Of a DNA stretch of 64,000 bases, positions 46,352-55,596 are shown one piece after another. The DNA comes from Methyloglobulus sp. (GTDB lineage: Bacteria; Pseudomonadota; Gammaproteobacteria; Methylococcales; Methylomonadaceae): positions 18,496-82,495 of the forward strand of contig JABFQX010000040.1 in the NCBI GenBank assembly GCA_013141505.1. The letters are read 5' to 3'. Each line of letters opens with the position of its first letter. Position 1 is the first letter of the stretch. The notes beneath the pieces are model-generated. The model saw only the letters and a list, made by a program, of their open reading frames with translations, searched no databases and was not told where the DNA came from. Made by a program: the position numbers and the translations under genes.

Positions 46352-46438
46352 TTATCGCTTTGCTTGCTAATGACATAATCAATATGTCATCTAAAATATT
46401 AATAAAATACGACTTTAAACTGAAATAAAAGGATATTG

Positions 46439-48223
46439 ATGTTAAACCCGGAAATACAACAAATCGTGGTACTTGTAACCATACTAGCAATGATGCTGGC
46501 CTTATTTAAGGATTGGGCAAAGCCCGTGCTTATTTTTCTGGCCGCAAATATCCTATTCTTAATGTTCGGTATTAACAGTTCCGGCGATATGCTCGCTGGA
46601 CTTGCCAATGAACAATTGCTTTGTGTGTTGTTATTGCTTGTTATTAGCGATGTCTTACGTAAAAGCGGGTTACTGGATGTTGTGTTTAAATCGTTATTTC
46701 CTTCGCATGTCAGTTACCAGAATTTTTTACTCAGGAAAGCGGTAGTCGTCACATTTATTTCTGGTTTTGTCAACAACACCCCGCTGGTGGCTATTTTGAT
46801 GCCTTATGTTTACCAATGGTGTCGGCAAAAAAACATTTCACCCTCAAAAGTTATGTTGCCGTTGTCATATACGACGATTCTGGGCGGAACGCTTACCTTG
46901 GTGGGCACATCCACAAACTTGGTCGTCAATGGTTTTGTGACCCAAGCGGGTTTCAAACCTCTCGGATTTTTTGACTTTACGATAGCCGGCATCGGTATTG
47001 CGACGGTGGGTATTTTATACGTGGTATTCATTATGCCCAATTTCTTACCCGACCGACAGGGGCTGCTGGAAAACTATAACCAAAGCCTGCGCGAATATAT
47101 TGTAGAAACCTTTATCGCAAAGAACTCGCCGCTCATTGACAAAACCATCGAACAAGCTGGCTTGCGGCATTTAAAAGGTTTGTATTTGGCGGAAATTATT
47201 AGGGGTGATGAACTAATCCCTGCAGTTGGGCCAACTGAAAAATTGCTGGAAGGCGATGTACTCATTTTTGCAGGTGAAACAGAAACGATTGTTGATTTGC
47301 TGCAATCTAACCCAGGGCTATCGCTTCCGGGTTCCATCATGAAGGAAGGGAAAGAAAAAGCCAATGTGGTTGAGTGTATCGTCTCGGCGCAATCCTCATT
47401 AATCGGGCAAACAATTCGTGATTCTAATTTCCGGGCTTTATTTAACGCGTCGGTAGTGGCTGTCAACCGTAACGGTGAACGTGTGCGCGGCAAGCTGGGT
47501 AAATTAGTGCTTGAGCAAGGTGACTTACTATTATTGATGACGGGGCACGATTTTGATGATCGTTCCAATGCCACCAATGATATTTTTGTCATCAATCGGC
47601 TAAAAGAGATCACTAACTTCAGTCCCGTAAAAAGTGCTTTACTTGGTGTCAGCATCGTTGCGGCATTTGTGTTAAGCGCCATTGGTGTATTCACCTTGTT
47701 TAAGGCTTTATTGATAATCTTGTGCGTAATCGGCCTCCTCAACTTCGGCCGTTATAACGAATTGAAAGCAAGCCTGGATCTGGATTTATTCTTCGTGCTA
47801 GCACTTTCCCTAGGATTTGCCAAAGCCATGCACAACAGCGGTCTCGACGCCACGATTGCATCGGGAATCCAAGAGTCAGCTTTACAACTGAATCATCCGG
47901 TTGCCTTGTTGTTTATCGTTTATTTGGCGACCAACGTACTATCCATGCTGGTATCCAATAAAGCAGGGGTTGCCATTATGTTCCCGGTTACTGTTTCGCT
48001 GTTGAAATTAATGGCTATTTCTGATCCGACCCCGTATTTCCTGGCGATAGCCTTTGCCGGTTCAGCCGAATTTATGACACCTTATGGCTATCAGACCAAT
48101 TTAATGGTGTACGGCCCGGGTGGCTATCGTTTTAAGGATTATATCCGTGCAGGTTGGATGCTTTCTGTGATGTGCTTGTTCGTCAGTGTCAGTATTCTGG
48201 CAACGGTATATCACTTGTGGTGA
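46439..48223 (+). CDS. SLC13-family permease with TrkA-C domains
   Basis: About 594 residues. Two sets of membrane helices surround a cytosolic insert (about 220-400) with two TrkA-C (RCK_C) units: GDELIPAVGPTEKLLEGDVLIFAG and GERVRGKLGKLVLEQGDLLLLMTG. The family motif NNTPLVAILMPYV and the GTSTNLVVNG loop match SLC13/DASS carriers of dicarboxylates or sulfate. The start is the ATG at 46439, with AAGGA upstream. The substrate cannot be read. Confidence 0.88.
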   Translation: MLNPEIQQIVVLVTILAMMLALFKDWAKPVLIFLAANILFLMFGINSSGDMLAGLANEQLLCVLLLLVISDVLRKSGLLDVVFKSLFPSHVSYQNFLLRKAVVVTFISGFVNNTPLVAILMPYVYQWCRQKNISPSKVMLPLSYTTILGGTLTLVGTSTNLVVNGFVTQAGFKPLGFFDFTIAGIGIATVGILYVVFIMPNFLPDRQGLLENYNQSLREYIVETFIAKNSPLIDKTIEQAGLRHLKGLYLAEIIRGDELIPAVGPTEKLLEGDVLIFAGETETIVDLLQSNPGLSLPGSIMKEGKEKANVVECIVSAQSSLIGQTIRDSNFRALFNASVVAVNRNGERVRGKLGKLVLEQGDLLLLMTGHDFDDRSNATNDIFVINRLKEITNFSPVKSALLGVSIVAAFVLSAIGVFTLFKALLIILCVIGLLNFGRYNELKASLDLDLFFVLALSLGFAKAMHNSGLDATIASGIQESALQLNHPVALLFIVYLATNVLSMLVSNKAGVAIMFPVTVSLLKLMAISDPTPYFLAIAFAGSAEFMTPYGYQTNLMVYGPGGYRFKDYIRAGWMLSVMCLFVSVSILATVYHLW

Positions 48224-48237
48224 TTATTGGAGAATAC

Positions 48238-48450
48238 ATGAATGCTGTGATTCTCGATTCAATACTGACCTGCCCGCATTGCGGCCATGCTGAAACAGAG
48301 ACGATGCCGACTGATGCCTGCCAGTTTTTCTATGAATGCAAATCCTGCGGAACCTTGCTAAAACCAAGGCAAGGCGACTGTTGCGTGTTTTGCTCCTACG
48401 GTTCGGTCAAATGCCCTCCCATCCAACAGCATTCTTGTTGCCCGGAGTAA
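48238..48450 (+). CDS. Small cysteine-rich GDCCVFCSYG-family protein
   Basis: 70 residues with an N-terminal zinc-ribbon-like part (CPHCGHAETE, CKSCG) and the signature GDCCVFCSYGSVKCPPIQ. Small proteins of this type occur widely in bacteria, often near metal or redox genes, with no assigned function. The start codon follows TTGGAGAATAC, a good ribosome site, 15 bases after the permease stop, so the two are cotranscribed. Confidence 0.8.
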   Translation: MNAVILDSILTCPHCGHAETETMPTDACQFFYECKSCGTLLKPRQGDCCVFCSYGSVKCPPIQQHSCCPE

Positions 48451-48543
48451 CACTAAGCTAGAGATTTAGTCATTGAGGGTATAGAGACCAATTTAATCAC
48501 GCCCTCAAAACGTCTGCGCTTTGAATAAGCAACTTTTCAATGG

Positions 48544-48598
48544 TGTTTCACATGTCTCATGATTACACAATGAAACAACACCATGTCTCAATGAAACA
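48544..48598 (+). promoter_or_regulatory. Cluster of TGTYTCA/TGARACA half-sites
   Basis: Five half-sites: TGTTTCA 48544, TGTCTCA 48553, TGAAACA 48571, TGTCTCA 48584, TGAAACA 48592. The last two form a 7-1-7 inverted repeat. The cluster lies about 95-150 bp upstream of a sigma-54-like promoter, the usual place for an enhancer-binding protein. Confidence 0.6.
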
Positions 48599-48685
48599 TA
48601 ATAAGAAATATTAAAAACGGCCATCACACTTATCAAACAATATAAATATCAATTAAAACAATTAGTAATAGCATTAATTTATTAT

Positions 48686-48701
48686 TGGCATGCAACCTGC
48701 T
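48686..48701 (+). promoter_or_regulatory. Candidate sigma-54 promoter for the persulfide dioxygenase gene
   Basis: TTGGCATGCAACCTGCTT has GG at 48687-48688 and GC at 48699-48700 with exactly 10 bases between, the invariant -24/-12 geometry. It is 80 bases before the start codon. In other bacteria the sigma-54 activator FisR controls persulfide dioxygenase and SQR genes; no FisR gene is in this window. The surrounding stretch 48451-48780 has no gene. Confidence 0.6.
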
Positions 48702-48780
48702 TATCATTTCTATGTACACTCAATGCAATCTCGATTTATTTTTACCCGAATAAACCAACAACAACACGAGGAGAGATACC

Positions 48781-49914
48781 ATGTTATTCAAACAACTATT
48801 CGACGAAGACACGTGGACATACACGTACCTGATTGCTGATCCAGTCAGCAAAGAAGCGGTTCTGATCGATCCTGTCAATACCCATATCGACAGCTATTTG
48901 ACGATGTTGAAAGAATTGGGTTTGACCTTAAAGTACACGTTAGAAACCCATGTCCATGCCGACCATATCACCGCCAGCGGCTTGTTGCGGCAAAAGCTGG
49001 GTGCACAAACCGGCGTTAGCGCCCTATGCGGTGCCGAAACAGCCGACATCCAAATCAAGGACGGTGATGTTTTTGCTTTCGGTCAAAGTGAAAAAATCAA
49101 AGTTATTGCCACCCCAGGCCATACCAAAGGCAGTATTTCGTTTTTGTGGCGCGACCGGATATTCACTGGTGACAGTTTATTTATCGGCGGCTGTGGACGT
49201 ACTGATTTCCAAGGTGGCGATGCAGGAGCGCAGTTCGACAGCATTCAGAAATTATTTGCTTTGCCTGACGATACCATCGTGTATCCGGGCCACGATTACC
49301 AACAAAGATGGATCAGTAACATCAAGCAGGAAAAAACCACCAATCCAAGATTGGCAGGCAAAACCCGCGAGCAATTCATCGAAATCATGAACAACTTGAA
49401 TTTGCCCAAACCTAAATATATTGACGAAGCAGTACCCGCGAACCGTTATTGCGGCCTTGAAGAAAACGAACGCCAGGATGCCGTCGCACACAGGGAAGCC
49501 GTGAATGCCAGTGCGTCCACGGACGGAGCGCCCACCGTTAATTGCGGTGGCACAATTGCTACAAACGGCATATCAGTTCAAGACCTGGTGGCGGCCGCCA
49601 AACAGCAAATCACCGAAGTCGATGTCAACAAGGCTAAACAACTAATTGCCGAAGGCGGGATAGCTGTGATCGATACCCGTGAAGAAAGTGAATATGCAGC
49701 AGGGCATTTGGATCAAGCAATTTCGTTACCACGCGGGATTTTGGAATTCAAGATCAGTAATAACTCCGATTTGGCGGACAAAAACAAGCCCATCTTGCTT
49801 TATTGCCGCACCGGCGGGCGGGCATCGCTGGCAGCGTTGAGCCTGAAGACACTGGGCTACAAGAACGTACTGTCTATCGCGGGTGGCTATGAGGCTTGGC
49901 AGAAAGTTGGTTAA
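48781..49914 (+). CDS. Persulfide dioxygenase-rhodanese fusion (MBL fold, ETHE1-like)
   Basis: 377 residues. Residues 1-235 are a metallo-beta-lactamase fold of the ETHE1/Blh type: THVHADHITASG, TPGHTKGSISF, GDSLFIGGCGRTDFQGG and YPGHDY. Residues about 270-377 are a rhodanese domain with the active-site loop YCRTGGRAS. The fusion would take sulfur from persulfide or thiosulfate and oxidise it to sulfite with glutathione. A strong ribosome site (GAGGAGAG) lies upstream. Confidence 0.88.
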   Translation: MLFKQLFDEDTWTYTYLIADPVSKEAVLIDPVNTHIDSYLTMLKELGLTLKYTLETHVHADHITASGLLRQKLGAQTGVSALCGAETADIQIKDGDVFAFGQSEKIKVIATPGHTKGSISFLWRDRIFTGDSLFIGGCGRTDFQGGDAGAQFDSIQKLFALPDDTIVYPGHDYQQRWISNIKQEKTTNPRLAGKTREQFIEIMNNLNLPKPKYIDEAVPANRYCGLEENERQDAVAHREAVNASASTDGAPTVNCGGTIATNGISVQDLVAAAKQQITEVDVNKAKQLIAEGGIAVIDTREESEYAAGHLDQAISLPRGILEFKISNNSDLADKNKPILLYCRTGGRASLAALSLKTLGYKNVLSIAGGYEAWQKVG

Positions 49915-50045
49915 AGTCACAAGGTGAGGATGATTTGGGTTATACGACGCATAAATCATGTATTTCCTTGACCGTTTAGGACTAGCAGCAATTTTTCCGT
50001 CAGATATTTATAGTGCTGTTCAAGTCATAATACATAAAGGCAACC

Positions 50046-50573
50046 ATGTCGTATTTACCCTCAAATCCAAACCTTGCTAATCTGGCCGATGTGTTAGCAA
50101 AATATCCAGGTCGAGGTATTTTGCTGTATAAGTTATTGCAAGATTTAAAGGGTGGTAGTTTTTCTTTAAGTAGTGAGATACGGGAGTTGATTATCACTTA
50201 TACTCTGGATTTGAATGGCTGCGGTTTTTGTCTTGATACCCATAAAGCCGTATTTGCGGCGTTTGATCTTGATGGCAATGTCTTCGGCCAGATAAGCACC
50301 GATATTGGCAGTGCCAATATCGGTGATAACTTAAAACCGTTGCTGCATTTTGTTCAAAAATTGACCCTGACACCTGACCAAATCACAGCCACGGATGCAC
50401 AACCTGTTTTTGCCGCCGGTTGGAACAAACAAGCCTTTCTTGACGCCGTGTTTTTATGCTCTATTGTCAATTGTGTAAACCGGGTTGTTATCGGTGCTGG
50501 CTTGGATGTCGATTATTCTCTTGCGAATACGCTTGGCATCAAGGACAGGCAGCCGACTTTAACACCAGGCTAA
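50046..50573 (+). CDS. AhpD-like / carboxymuconolactone decarboxylase family protein
   Basis: 175 residues. The redox motif CGFCLDTH (CxxCxxxH) following ELIITYTLDLNG matches AhpD-type peroxidase folds. It would reduce peroxides or related species using its Cys pair. Located between the persulfide dioxygenase and SQR genes, it may protect against reactive sulfur or oxygen. A hairpin follows. Confidence 0.8.
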   Translation: MSYLPSNPNLANLADVLAKYPGRGILLYKLLQDLKGGSFSLSSEIRELIITYTLDLNGCGFCLDTHKAVFAAFDLDGNVFGQISTDIGSANIGDNLKPLLHFVQKLTLTPDQITATDAQPVFAAGWNKQAFLDAVFLCSIVNCVNRVVIGAGLDVDYSLANTLGIKDRQPTLTPG

Positions 50574-50595
50574 TAAATAAAACGATTTGAAAACC

Positions 50596-50632
50596 TTCAA
50601 CCTCAGCAATGAATGGCTATAGCGAGGTTGAA
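50596..50632 (+). terminator. Hairpin after the AhpD-like gene
   Basis: Perfect 9-bp stem TTCAACCTC / GAGGTTGAA with a 19-base loop, 22 bases after the stop. There is no long T-run. Confidence 0.45.
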
Positions 50633-50795
50633 ATGAATATGGATGAGCACTTGAGGCATTAAGCCAATGATGTTTGTTGGATGAACTGATGTTGGTAAGA
50701 GTCACCCAACGCTAAGTACCTTATGTGACAGACAATCTGTTCATGTGCTACACAACGATGTACAACATAAAAACAATATATATCCCGGAGGATTC

Positions 50796-52049
50796 ATGTC
50801 AGATCAACATTTTCAAGTACTTATCGTCGGTGGCGGTGCCGCTGGCGTTTCGGTTGCCAACAACATGCGGCGGCAAAATTCAAAAATAAAGATAGGCTTG
50901 ATAGAGCCGTCAGAGAAACATTATTACCAGCCCGGTTTTACTATCATTGGCGGCGGTGCTTACACAATGAAAGAAACCACCCGCAATGAAAAGGACTTGA
51001 TTCACAAAAGCACCACCTGGATCAAAGATTATGCCGACTCTTTTCAACCGGATGAAAACAGTGTCACCTTGCGTTCGGGCAACAAAATCAGCTATGACTA
51101 TTTGGTCGTTTGCCCCGGTTTACAACTGGACTGGCAGAAAATTCAAGGTTTAAAAGAAACCTTGGGTAAAAACAATGTGTGCAGCAACTATTCCGCCGAT
51201 TATGTGGAATATACCTGGACAACCATCCAGGCCATGCAATCGGGAACTGCTTTATTCACCCAACCGACGATGCCGATCAAATGCGCTGGCGCACCGCAAA
51301 AGATCATGTACCTGGCCGCCGACCGGTTCCGTAAACGCAAGATTCTGGATAAATTCAGCATTGAATTCTGTAACGCAGGGCCTGCCATGTTCGGTATTCC
51401 CTTTTTTGCCAAGGCATTGAATAAAGTCGTTGCCGATTACGGCATCAAAACCAGCTTTAGTCACAATTTGGTTGCCATTGACGGCCCAGCTAAAACCGCC
51501 ACTTTTGAAGTGACCGATAGCGAAGGCAACAAAACGCAAGTCACCAAACAATTCGACATGATCCATGTCACGCCACCGCAAAGCGCACCGGATTTCATCA
51601 AGCAAAGCCCACTGGCAAATGCCGCAGGCTGGGTCGATGTGCATGAAAAGACCTTGCAGCACAATAAATACGGCAATATTTTCGGCTTGGGCGATGCGAC
51701 ATCAACACCCAACGCCAAAACCGCCGCTGCCGTACGCAAGCAAGTACCGGTTGTTGTCGACAACATCCTTAACCTGATGAACAAGAAAGCACTTGAGGAA
51801 AAATACGAAGGTTATGGCTCTTGTCCATTAACAACGTCTTTAAGCACGGTCATGCTCGCCGAATTTTCTTATGGCGGTAAAGTAACGCCATCATTTCCAC
51901 TACTTGATCCCCGGACAAACCGTTGGATTTGGTGGGTCGGCAAAAAAATCGGTTTCCCCTGGATGTATTGGAGCCTAATGATCAAAGGTTATCGCTTTGA
52001 TATTCCGAGCCTGGAAAGCTACGCCAAACGCTTTATGGATGAAAAATAG
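50796..52049 (+). CDS. sqr: Sulfide:quinone oxidoreductase
   Basis: 417 residues from MSDQHFQVLIVGGGAAGVSV, preceded by GGAGG. FAD-binding Rossmann motif at the start. The three cysteines needed for sulfide oxidation are visible: VVCPGLQLDW, IKCAGAPQKIMYLA and YGSCPLTT. The C-terminal amphipathic helices (FPWMYWSLMIKGYRF) anchor it to the membrane. It oxidises sulfide and passes electrons to quinone. Downstream are the cytochrome bd genes, a natural quinol oxidase partner. Confidence 0.92.
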   Translation: MSDQHFQVLIVGGGAAGVSVANNMRRQNSKIKIGLIEPSEKHYYQPGFTIIGGGAYTMKETTRNEKDLIHKSTTWIKDYADSFQPDENSVTLRSGNKISYDYLVVCPGLQLDWQKIQGLKETLGKNNVCSNYSADYVEYTWTTIQAMQSGTALFTQPTMPIKCAGAPQKIMYLAADRFRKRKILDKFSIEFCNAGPAMFGIPFFAKALNKVVADYGIKTSFSHNLVAIDGPAKTATFEVTDSEGNKTQVTKQFDMIHVTPPQSAPDFIKQSPLANAAGWVDVHEKTLQHNKYGNIFGLGDATSTPNAKTAAAVRKQVPVVVDNILNLMNKKALEEKYEGYGSCPLTTSLSTVMLAEFSYGGKVTPSFPLLDPRTNRWIWWVGKKIGFPWMYWSLMIKGYRFDIPSLESYAKRFMDEK

Positions 52050-52114
52050 TTGAACAGAATAAGCTAAAGCAATACCAACGTGTATCAACCTTATATAGCT
52101 AGGCGAGGAAATAG

Positions 52115-52414
52115 ATGAAAAACAAAATACGTTTAACCTTAACCATCGTTCTGGTGTTGGGCAGCGTGCCAATTTTTGCCAATTCGACGATCAATTTTAA
52201 GGCACTCGATTTTATCGGTAACACACATTTTGATAGTGGATCGGCCTGGCAGCAACCATTCACAGTTAAAAAGGGTGGCTACGACGAATCCAAAGATCAG
52301 GCGTTACGTAGAGGCACCGAAAATTGGGAAGAACCGCAGGGCAGTTTTTTCATTATTCCGGCTGCCGTCGTTGCTGTAATCGGACTCTTTCTGTTTTTCA
52401 GCCGGGAAAAATAA
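52115..52414 (+). CDS. Small secreted/membrane protein between SQR and cydP
   Basis: 99 residues. A signal peptide (1-23), a short hydrophilic part (NFKALDFIGNTHFDSGSAWQ, DESKDQALRRGTENWEEP), and a C-terminal membrane helix (FIIPAAVVAVIGLFLFF). It follows SQR by 65 bases with GAGGAAATAG upstream. No family recognised. Its place suggests a role in the SQR-bd unit, but that is inference. Confidence 0.7.
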   Translation: MKNKIRLTLTIVLVLGSVPIFANSTINFKALDFIGNTHFDSGSAWQQPFTVKKGGYDESKDQALRRGTENWEEPQGSFFIIPAAVVAVIGLFLFFSREK

Positions 52415-52479
52415 TGTTGTTGTTCCTAAAAATTACAGGGTGATTGCTATGGTTTTGAAGTTATAGGAATTTATCGTAT

Positions 52480-52719
52480 ATGAGTGCTAGATATGAAAAC
52501 GATAGGGCAGTGCAAAAACCAATCAAGCAACCTCATTTTTCATCTTACGGCAGGGAAATAACACTGGCGTTGTTGGTGAAGTTTTTATTGTTGGCCGGAG
52601 TATGGTGGCTGTTTTTTGCCGGAAACAAACAACCTGTCAATGGAGCCGTCATTGCCGACAAACTTTTTGGTGAAAACCGACCTTCAATCCAAACGCAAAA
52701 AACTCAGGAGAAACCTTAA
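52480..52719 (+). CDS. cydP: Cytochrome bd oxidase small subunit CydP
   Basis: 79 residues with one membrane helix (ITLALLVKFLLLAGVWWLFFAG) flanked by a hydrophilic N-terminus (KQPHFSSYGREI) and tail. This matches CydP, a small subunit gene found before cydA. Its stop overlaps the cydA start by one base (TAATG), as in other cydP-cydA loci. Confidence 0.85.
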   Translation: MSARYENDRAVQKPIKQPHFSSYGREITLALLVKFLLLAGVWWLFFAGNKQPVNGAVIADKLFGENRPSIQTQKTQEKP

Positions 52720-54287
52720 TGATTACCAATGAAGTCGTGGAGTTGTCGAGGCTCCAATTTGCGTTGACGGCACTCTACCACTTTTTGTTTGTGCCTTTGA
52801 CGCTGGGTTTGTCGTTCCTGCTTGCTATCATGGAGTCGGTTTACGTCATGTCAGGCCGTCAAATATACAAGGACATGACCCGCTTTTGGGGCAAACTCTT
52901 CGGCATCAACTTCGCCATGGGCGTCACCACGGGCATTACCATGGAATTCCAGTTCGGCACCAACTGGGCGTATTACTCCCATTATGTCGGCGATATTTTC
53001 GGCTTGCCTCTGGCAATCGAAGGTATGATGGCTTTCTTCCTGGAATCGACTTTTGTCGGCGTGTTTTTCTTCGGCTGGGATAAGCTCACCAAACTCCAGC
53101 ATTTAACAACAACTTGGCTATTAGCATTAGGCACCAGTTTATCGGCGTTATGGATATTGATTGCCAACGGCTGGATGCAACACCCGGTCGGCGCTGAATT
53201 CAATTACGACACCATGCGTATGGAGTTGACCAGTTTCGCCGACCTGTTTTTTAATCCTGTTGCCCAGGTTAAATTTGTCCATACCGTCGCAGCCGGTTAT
53301 GTCACCGGCTCCATGTTTGTCCTTGGCATTAGCGCGTATTACCTTCTTAATAATAAGGATGTTGCATTTGCTAGGCGCTCGTTCCGGATTGCGTCCGGCT
53401 TTGGTTTGGCGGCCGTATTATCAGTAATTGTATTAGGTGACGAGAGCGGTTACACCACCGGTGAGGTGCAACGCGCCAAACTCGCCGCCATCGAAGCCGA
53501 ATGGGAAACTGAACCCACGCCAGCATCGTTTACCTTGTTCGGCTTTCCTGACGAAGACACCATGACCACCCACTATGCCATTAAAATACCTTATGTCATG
53601 GGCTTGATTGCGACCCGATCAATTGACCAAAAAGTGGACGGCATTAAGGAAATCCGCGAACGCAAACATCGCCGAATTAATAGCGGCATGATCGCTTATG
53701 AAAATTTGCAGAAACTGCGCCAGGATAAAAACGATCCAATAGCTAAAGCCGCATTTGAAGCCCACAAAGATGATCTGGGGCACGGGTTGTTACTGAAAAA
53801 ATACACCGAAAAAGTGGTTGATGCCACCCCTGAACAAATCGATGCCGCCGTGCATGATGCTATCCCACGCGTCGCTCCGATGTTCTGGACGTTCCGGGGA
53901 ATGGTCTTATGCGGATTTACCATGTTATTCATCTTTGTGGCATCGTTTTATTTCAACGCCAAGCGCACTGCCCATAAGCAACGCTGGTTGTTGAAAATGG
54001 CCTTTTACGGCATCCCTCTTCCTTGGATAGCCAGCGAGCTGGGCTGGGTCGTCGCCGAATATGGCCGCCAACCCTGGACGATTGCTAACATTCTACCTAC
54101 ACACTTAAGCACATCGAGCGTTGAGCCTGGGCAACTCTACTTATCTTTGGCTGGTTTTTTTGTATTCTACACCGTACTTCTGGTTATTGAGATGTTTTTG
54201 ATGCTGAAATACGTACGCCTTGGCCCCAGCAGTTTACATACTGGCCGTTACCACCACGAACAAGAAGAAGGATTAAGCCATGTTTGA
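52719..54287 (+). CDS. cydA: Cytochrome bd ubiquinol oxidase subunit I
   Basis: 522 residues. The haem b595/d ligand region is ALYHFLFVPLTLGLSF. The quinol-binding Q-loop is long (GEVQRAKLAAIEAEWETEPT...), typical of the L-type. Conserved WVVAEYGRQPWTI near the end. Reduces oxygen to water using quinol, without proton pumping. It lies downstream of SQR; cytochrome bd is known to tolerate sulfide. Confidence 0.97.
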   Translation: MITNEVVELSRLQFALTALYHFLFVPLTLGLSFLLAIMESVYVMSGRQIYKDMTRFWGKLFGINFAMGVTTGITMEFQFGTNWAYYSHYVGDIFGLPLAIEGMMAFFLESTFVGVFFFGWDKLTKLQHLTTTWLLALGTSLSALWILIANGWMQHPVGAEFNYDTMRMELTSFADLFFNPVAQVKFVHTVAAGYVTGSMFVLGISAYYLLNNKDVAFARRSFRIASGFGLAAVLSVIVLGDESGYTTGEVQRAKLAAIEAEWETEPTPASFTLFGFPDEDTMTTHYAIKIPYVMGLIATRSIDQKVDGIKEIRERKHRRINSGMIAYENLQKLRQDKNDPIAKAAFEAHKDDLGHGLLLKKYTEKVVDATPEQIDAAVHDAIPRVAPMFWTFRGMVLCGFTMLFIFVASFYFNAKRTAHKQRWLLKMAFYGIPLPWIASELGWVVAEYGRQPWTIANILPTHLSTSSVEPGQLYLSLAGFFVFYTVLLVIEMFLMLKYVRLGPSSLHTGRYHHEQEEGLSHV

Positions 54288-55419
54288 TTATGAAACCTTA
54301 CGGGTTATTTGGTGGGCAATATTAGCCTTTTTAGTCTGCGGCTTTACGGTTATGGATGGCTTTGACTTGGGGATTGGGATGTTATTGCCGTTTCTTGGCA
54401 AAACGGACGATGAACGCCGGGTGATGTTGAATACGGTCGGGCCAACCTGGGAAGGTAACCAGACCTGGTTAGTCACGCTGGGTGGCATAACCTTTGGGGC
54501 GTGGTCGCTGGTTTATGCGACCGTTTTCTCGGGACTTTACACGGGTATGTTGGTGTTGCTGTTTGGCTTATTTCTGCGTCCGGTTGGCTTCGACTACCGC
54601 AGTAAACTTCCGGATCCGCGCTGGCGTTCATCCTGGGATTGGGCGTTGTTTCTTGGCGGGCTGGTGCCTTCGGTGGTATTAAGCTTGGCGGTAGGCAATG
54701 TTATTTTAGGCCTACCATTTCAGCTTGATACTGATTTGCGTTCGATTTATACCGGTGACTTCTGGGATTTATTCAATCCGTTTTCCCTGCTTTGCGTGGT
54801 AGTTGGCGTTTCCCTGTTATGCTTGCACGGCGCCGTGTTCTTGCATTGGCGCACTGAGAGTGAACTAGCCGAACGCGCCCGCCGCGTTATCGTTTGGAGT
54901 GGCATTATTTTCGCCATAAGCTTTATCGCTGCCGGATTCTGGCTCACTTATGGTCAAGATGGTTATTTGATTACATCAGTAATCGATCCTAACTCCAGTG
55001 CAAATCCTCTCGCTAAAACGGTAACAAAAAGCACTGGCTTGTGGCTGAACAATTACAGCGTCTATCCTGCATTGATGTCGGCACCATTAATGGCTTTAGT
55101 TGGCGTTTTGCTGACCATATTTTGCTCAATTAAACGTTACGTCGGCACGGCGTTCATCATAAGCTCCCTGGTTGTGATCAGCGTCCTTATGACAGCAGGC
55201 GGCTCCATGTTCCCGTTCATCCTGCCCTCTAGCATTCACCCAGCCAGCAGCTTGACGGTGTGGGATGCCAGCGCCAGCCGTTACACCTTGCAATTGCTAT
55301 TTTTCGCTACGGTAGTATTTATGCCCATCGTCATGGCTTATACCACCTGGGTATATCGGGTCATGCGCGGCAAGGTAACCGTTGAGGACATCCAGAACAA
55401 CCAACATATTATGTATTAA
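54280..55419 (+). CDS. cydB: Cytochrome bd ubiquinol oxidase subunit II
   Basis: 379 residues with eight to nine membrane helices. The start DYETLRVIWWAILAFLVCGF and MDGFDLGIGMLLPFL are diagnostic; PTWEGNQTWLVTLGG follows. It overlaps cydA by 8 bases. Forms the scaffold partner of CydA. Confidence 0.97.
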   Translation: MFDYETLRVIWWAILAFLVCGFTVMDGFDLGIGMLLPFLGKTDDERRVMLNTVGPTWEGNQTWLVTLGGITFGAWSLVYATVFSGLYTGMLVLLFGLFLRPVGFDYRSKLPDPRWRSSWDWALFLGGLVPSVVLSLAVGNVILGLPFQLDTDLRSIYTGDFWDLFNPFSLLCVVVGVSLLCLHGAVFLHWRTESELAERARRVIVWSGIIFAISFIAAGFWLTYGQDGYLITSVIDPNSSANPLAKTVTKSTGLWLNNYSVYPALMSAPLMALVGVLLTIFCSIKRYVGTAFIISSLVVISVLMTAGGSMFPFILPSSIHPASSLTVWDASASRYTLQLLFFATVVFMPIVMAYTTWVYRVMRGKVTVEDIQNNQHIMY

Positions 55420-55429
55420 GGAGAAAAAG

Positions 55430-55528
55430 ATGTGGTATTTCGCGTGGATTTTAGGGGTAAGTTTAGCATGTGCATTGGCAATAATTAATGCGCTGTGGTT
55501 AGAAATAAATGATGATTCTGATCGGTAA
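55430..55528 (+). CDS. cydX: Cytochrome bd small subunit CydX
   Basis: 32 residues, MWYFAWILGVSLACALAIIN ending in EINDDSDR. This is the classic CydX/YbgT sequence: a single membrane helix with the WYFAWILG start that binds CydA-CydB and stabilises the haems. It begins 10 bases after cydB with AAGGAG upstream. Confidence 0.95.
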   Translation: MWYFAWILGVSLACALAIINALWLEINDDSDR

Positions 55529-55596
55529 ATTAAACTTAATCGTCCAAATATTAATAGTTTCATAAGTACTTGCGTCTTTTCATGCTTCAGTAAATA

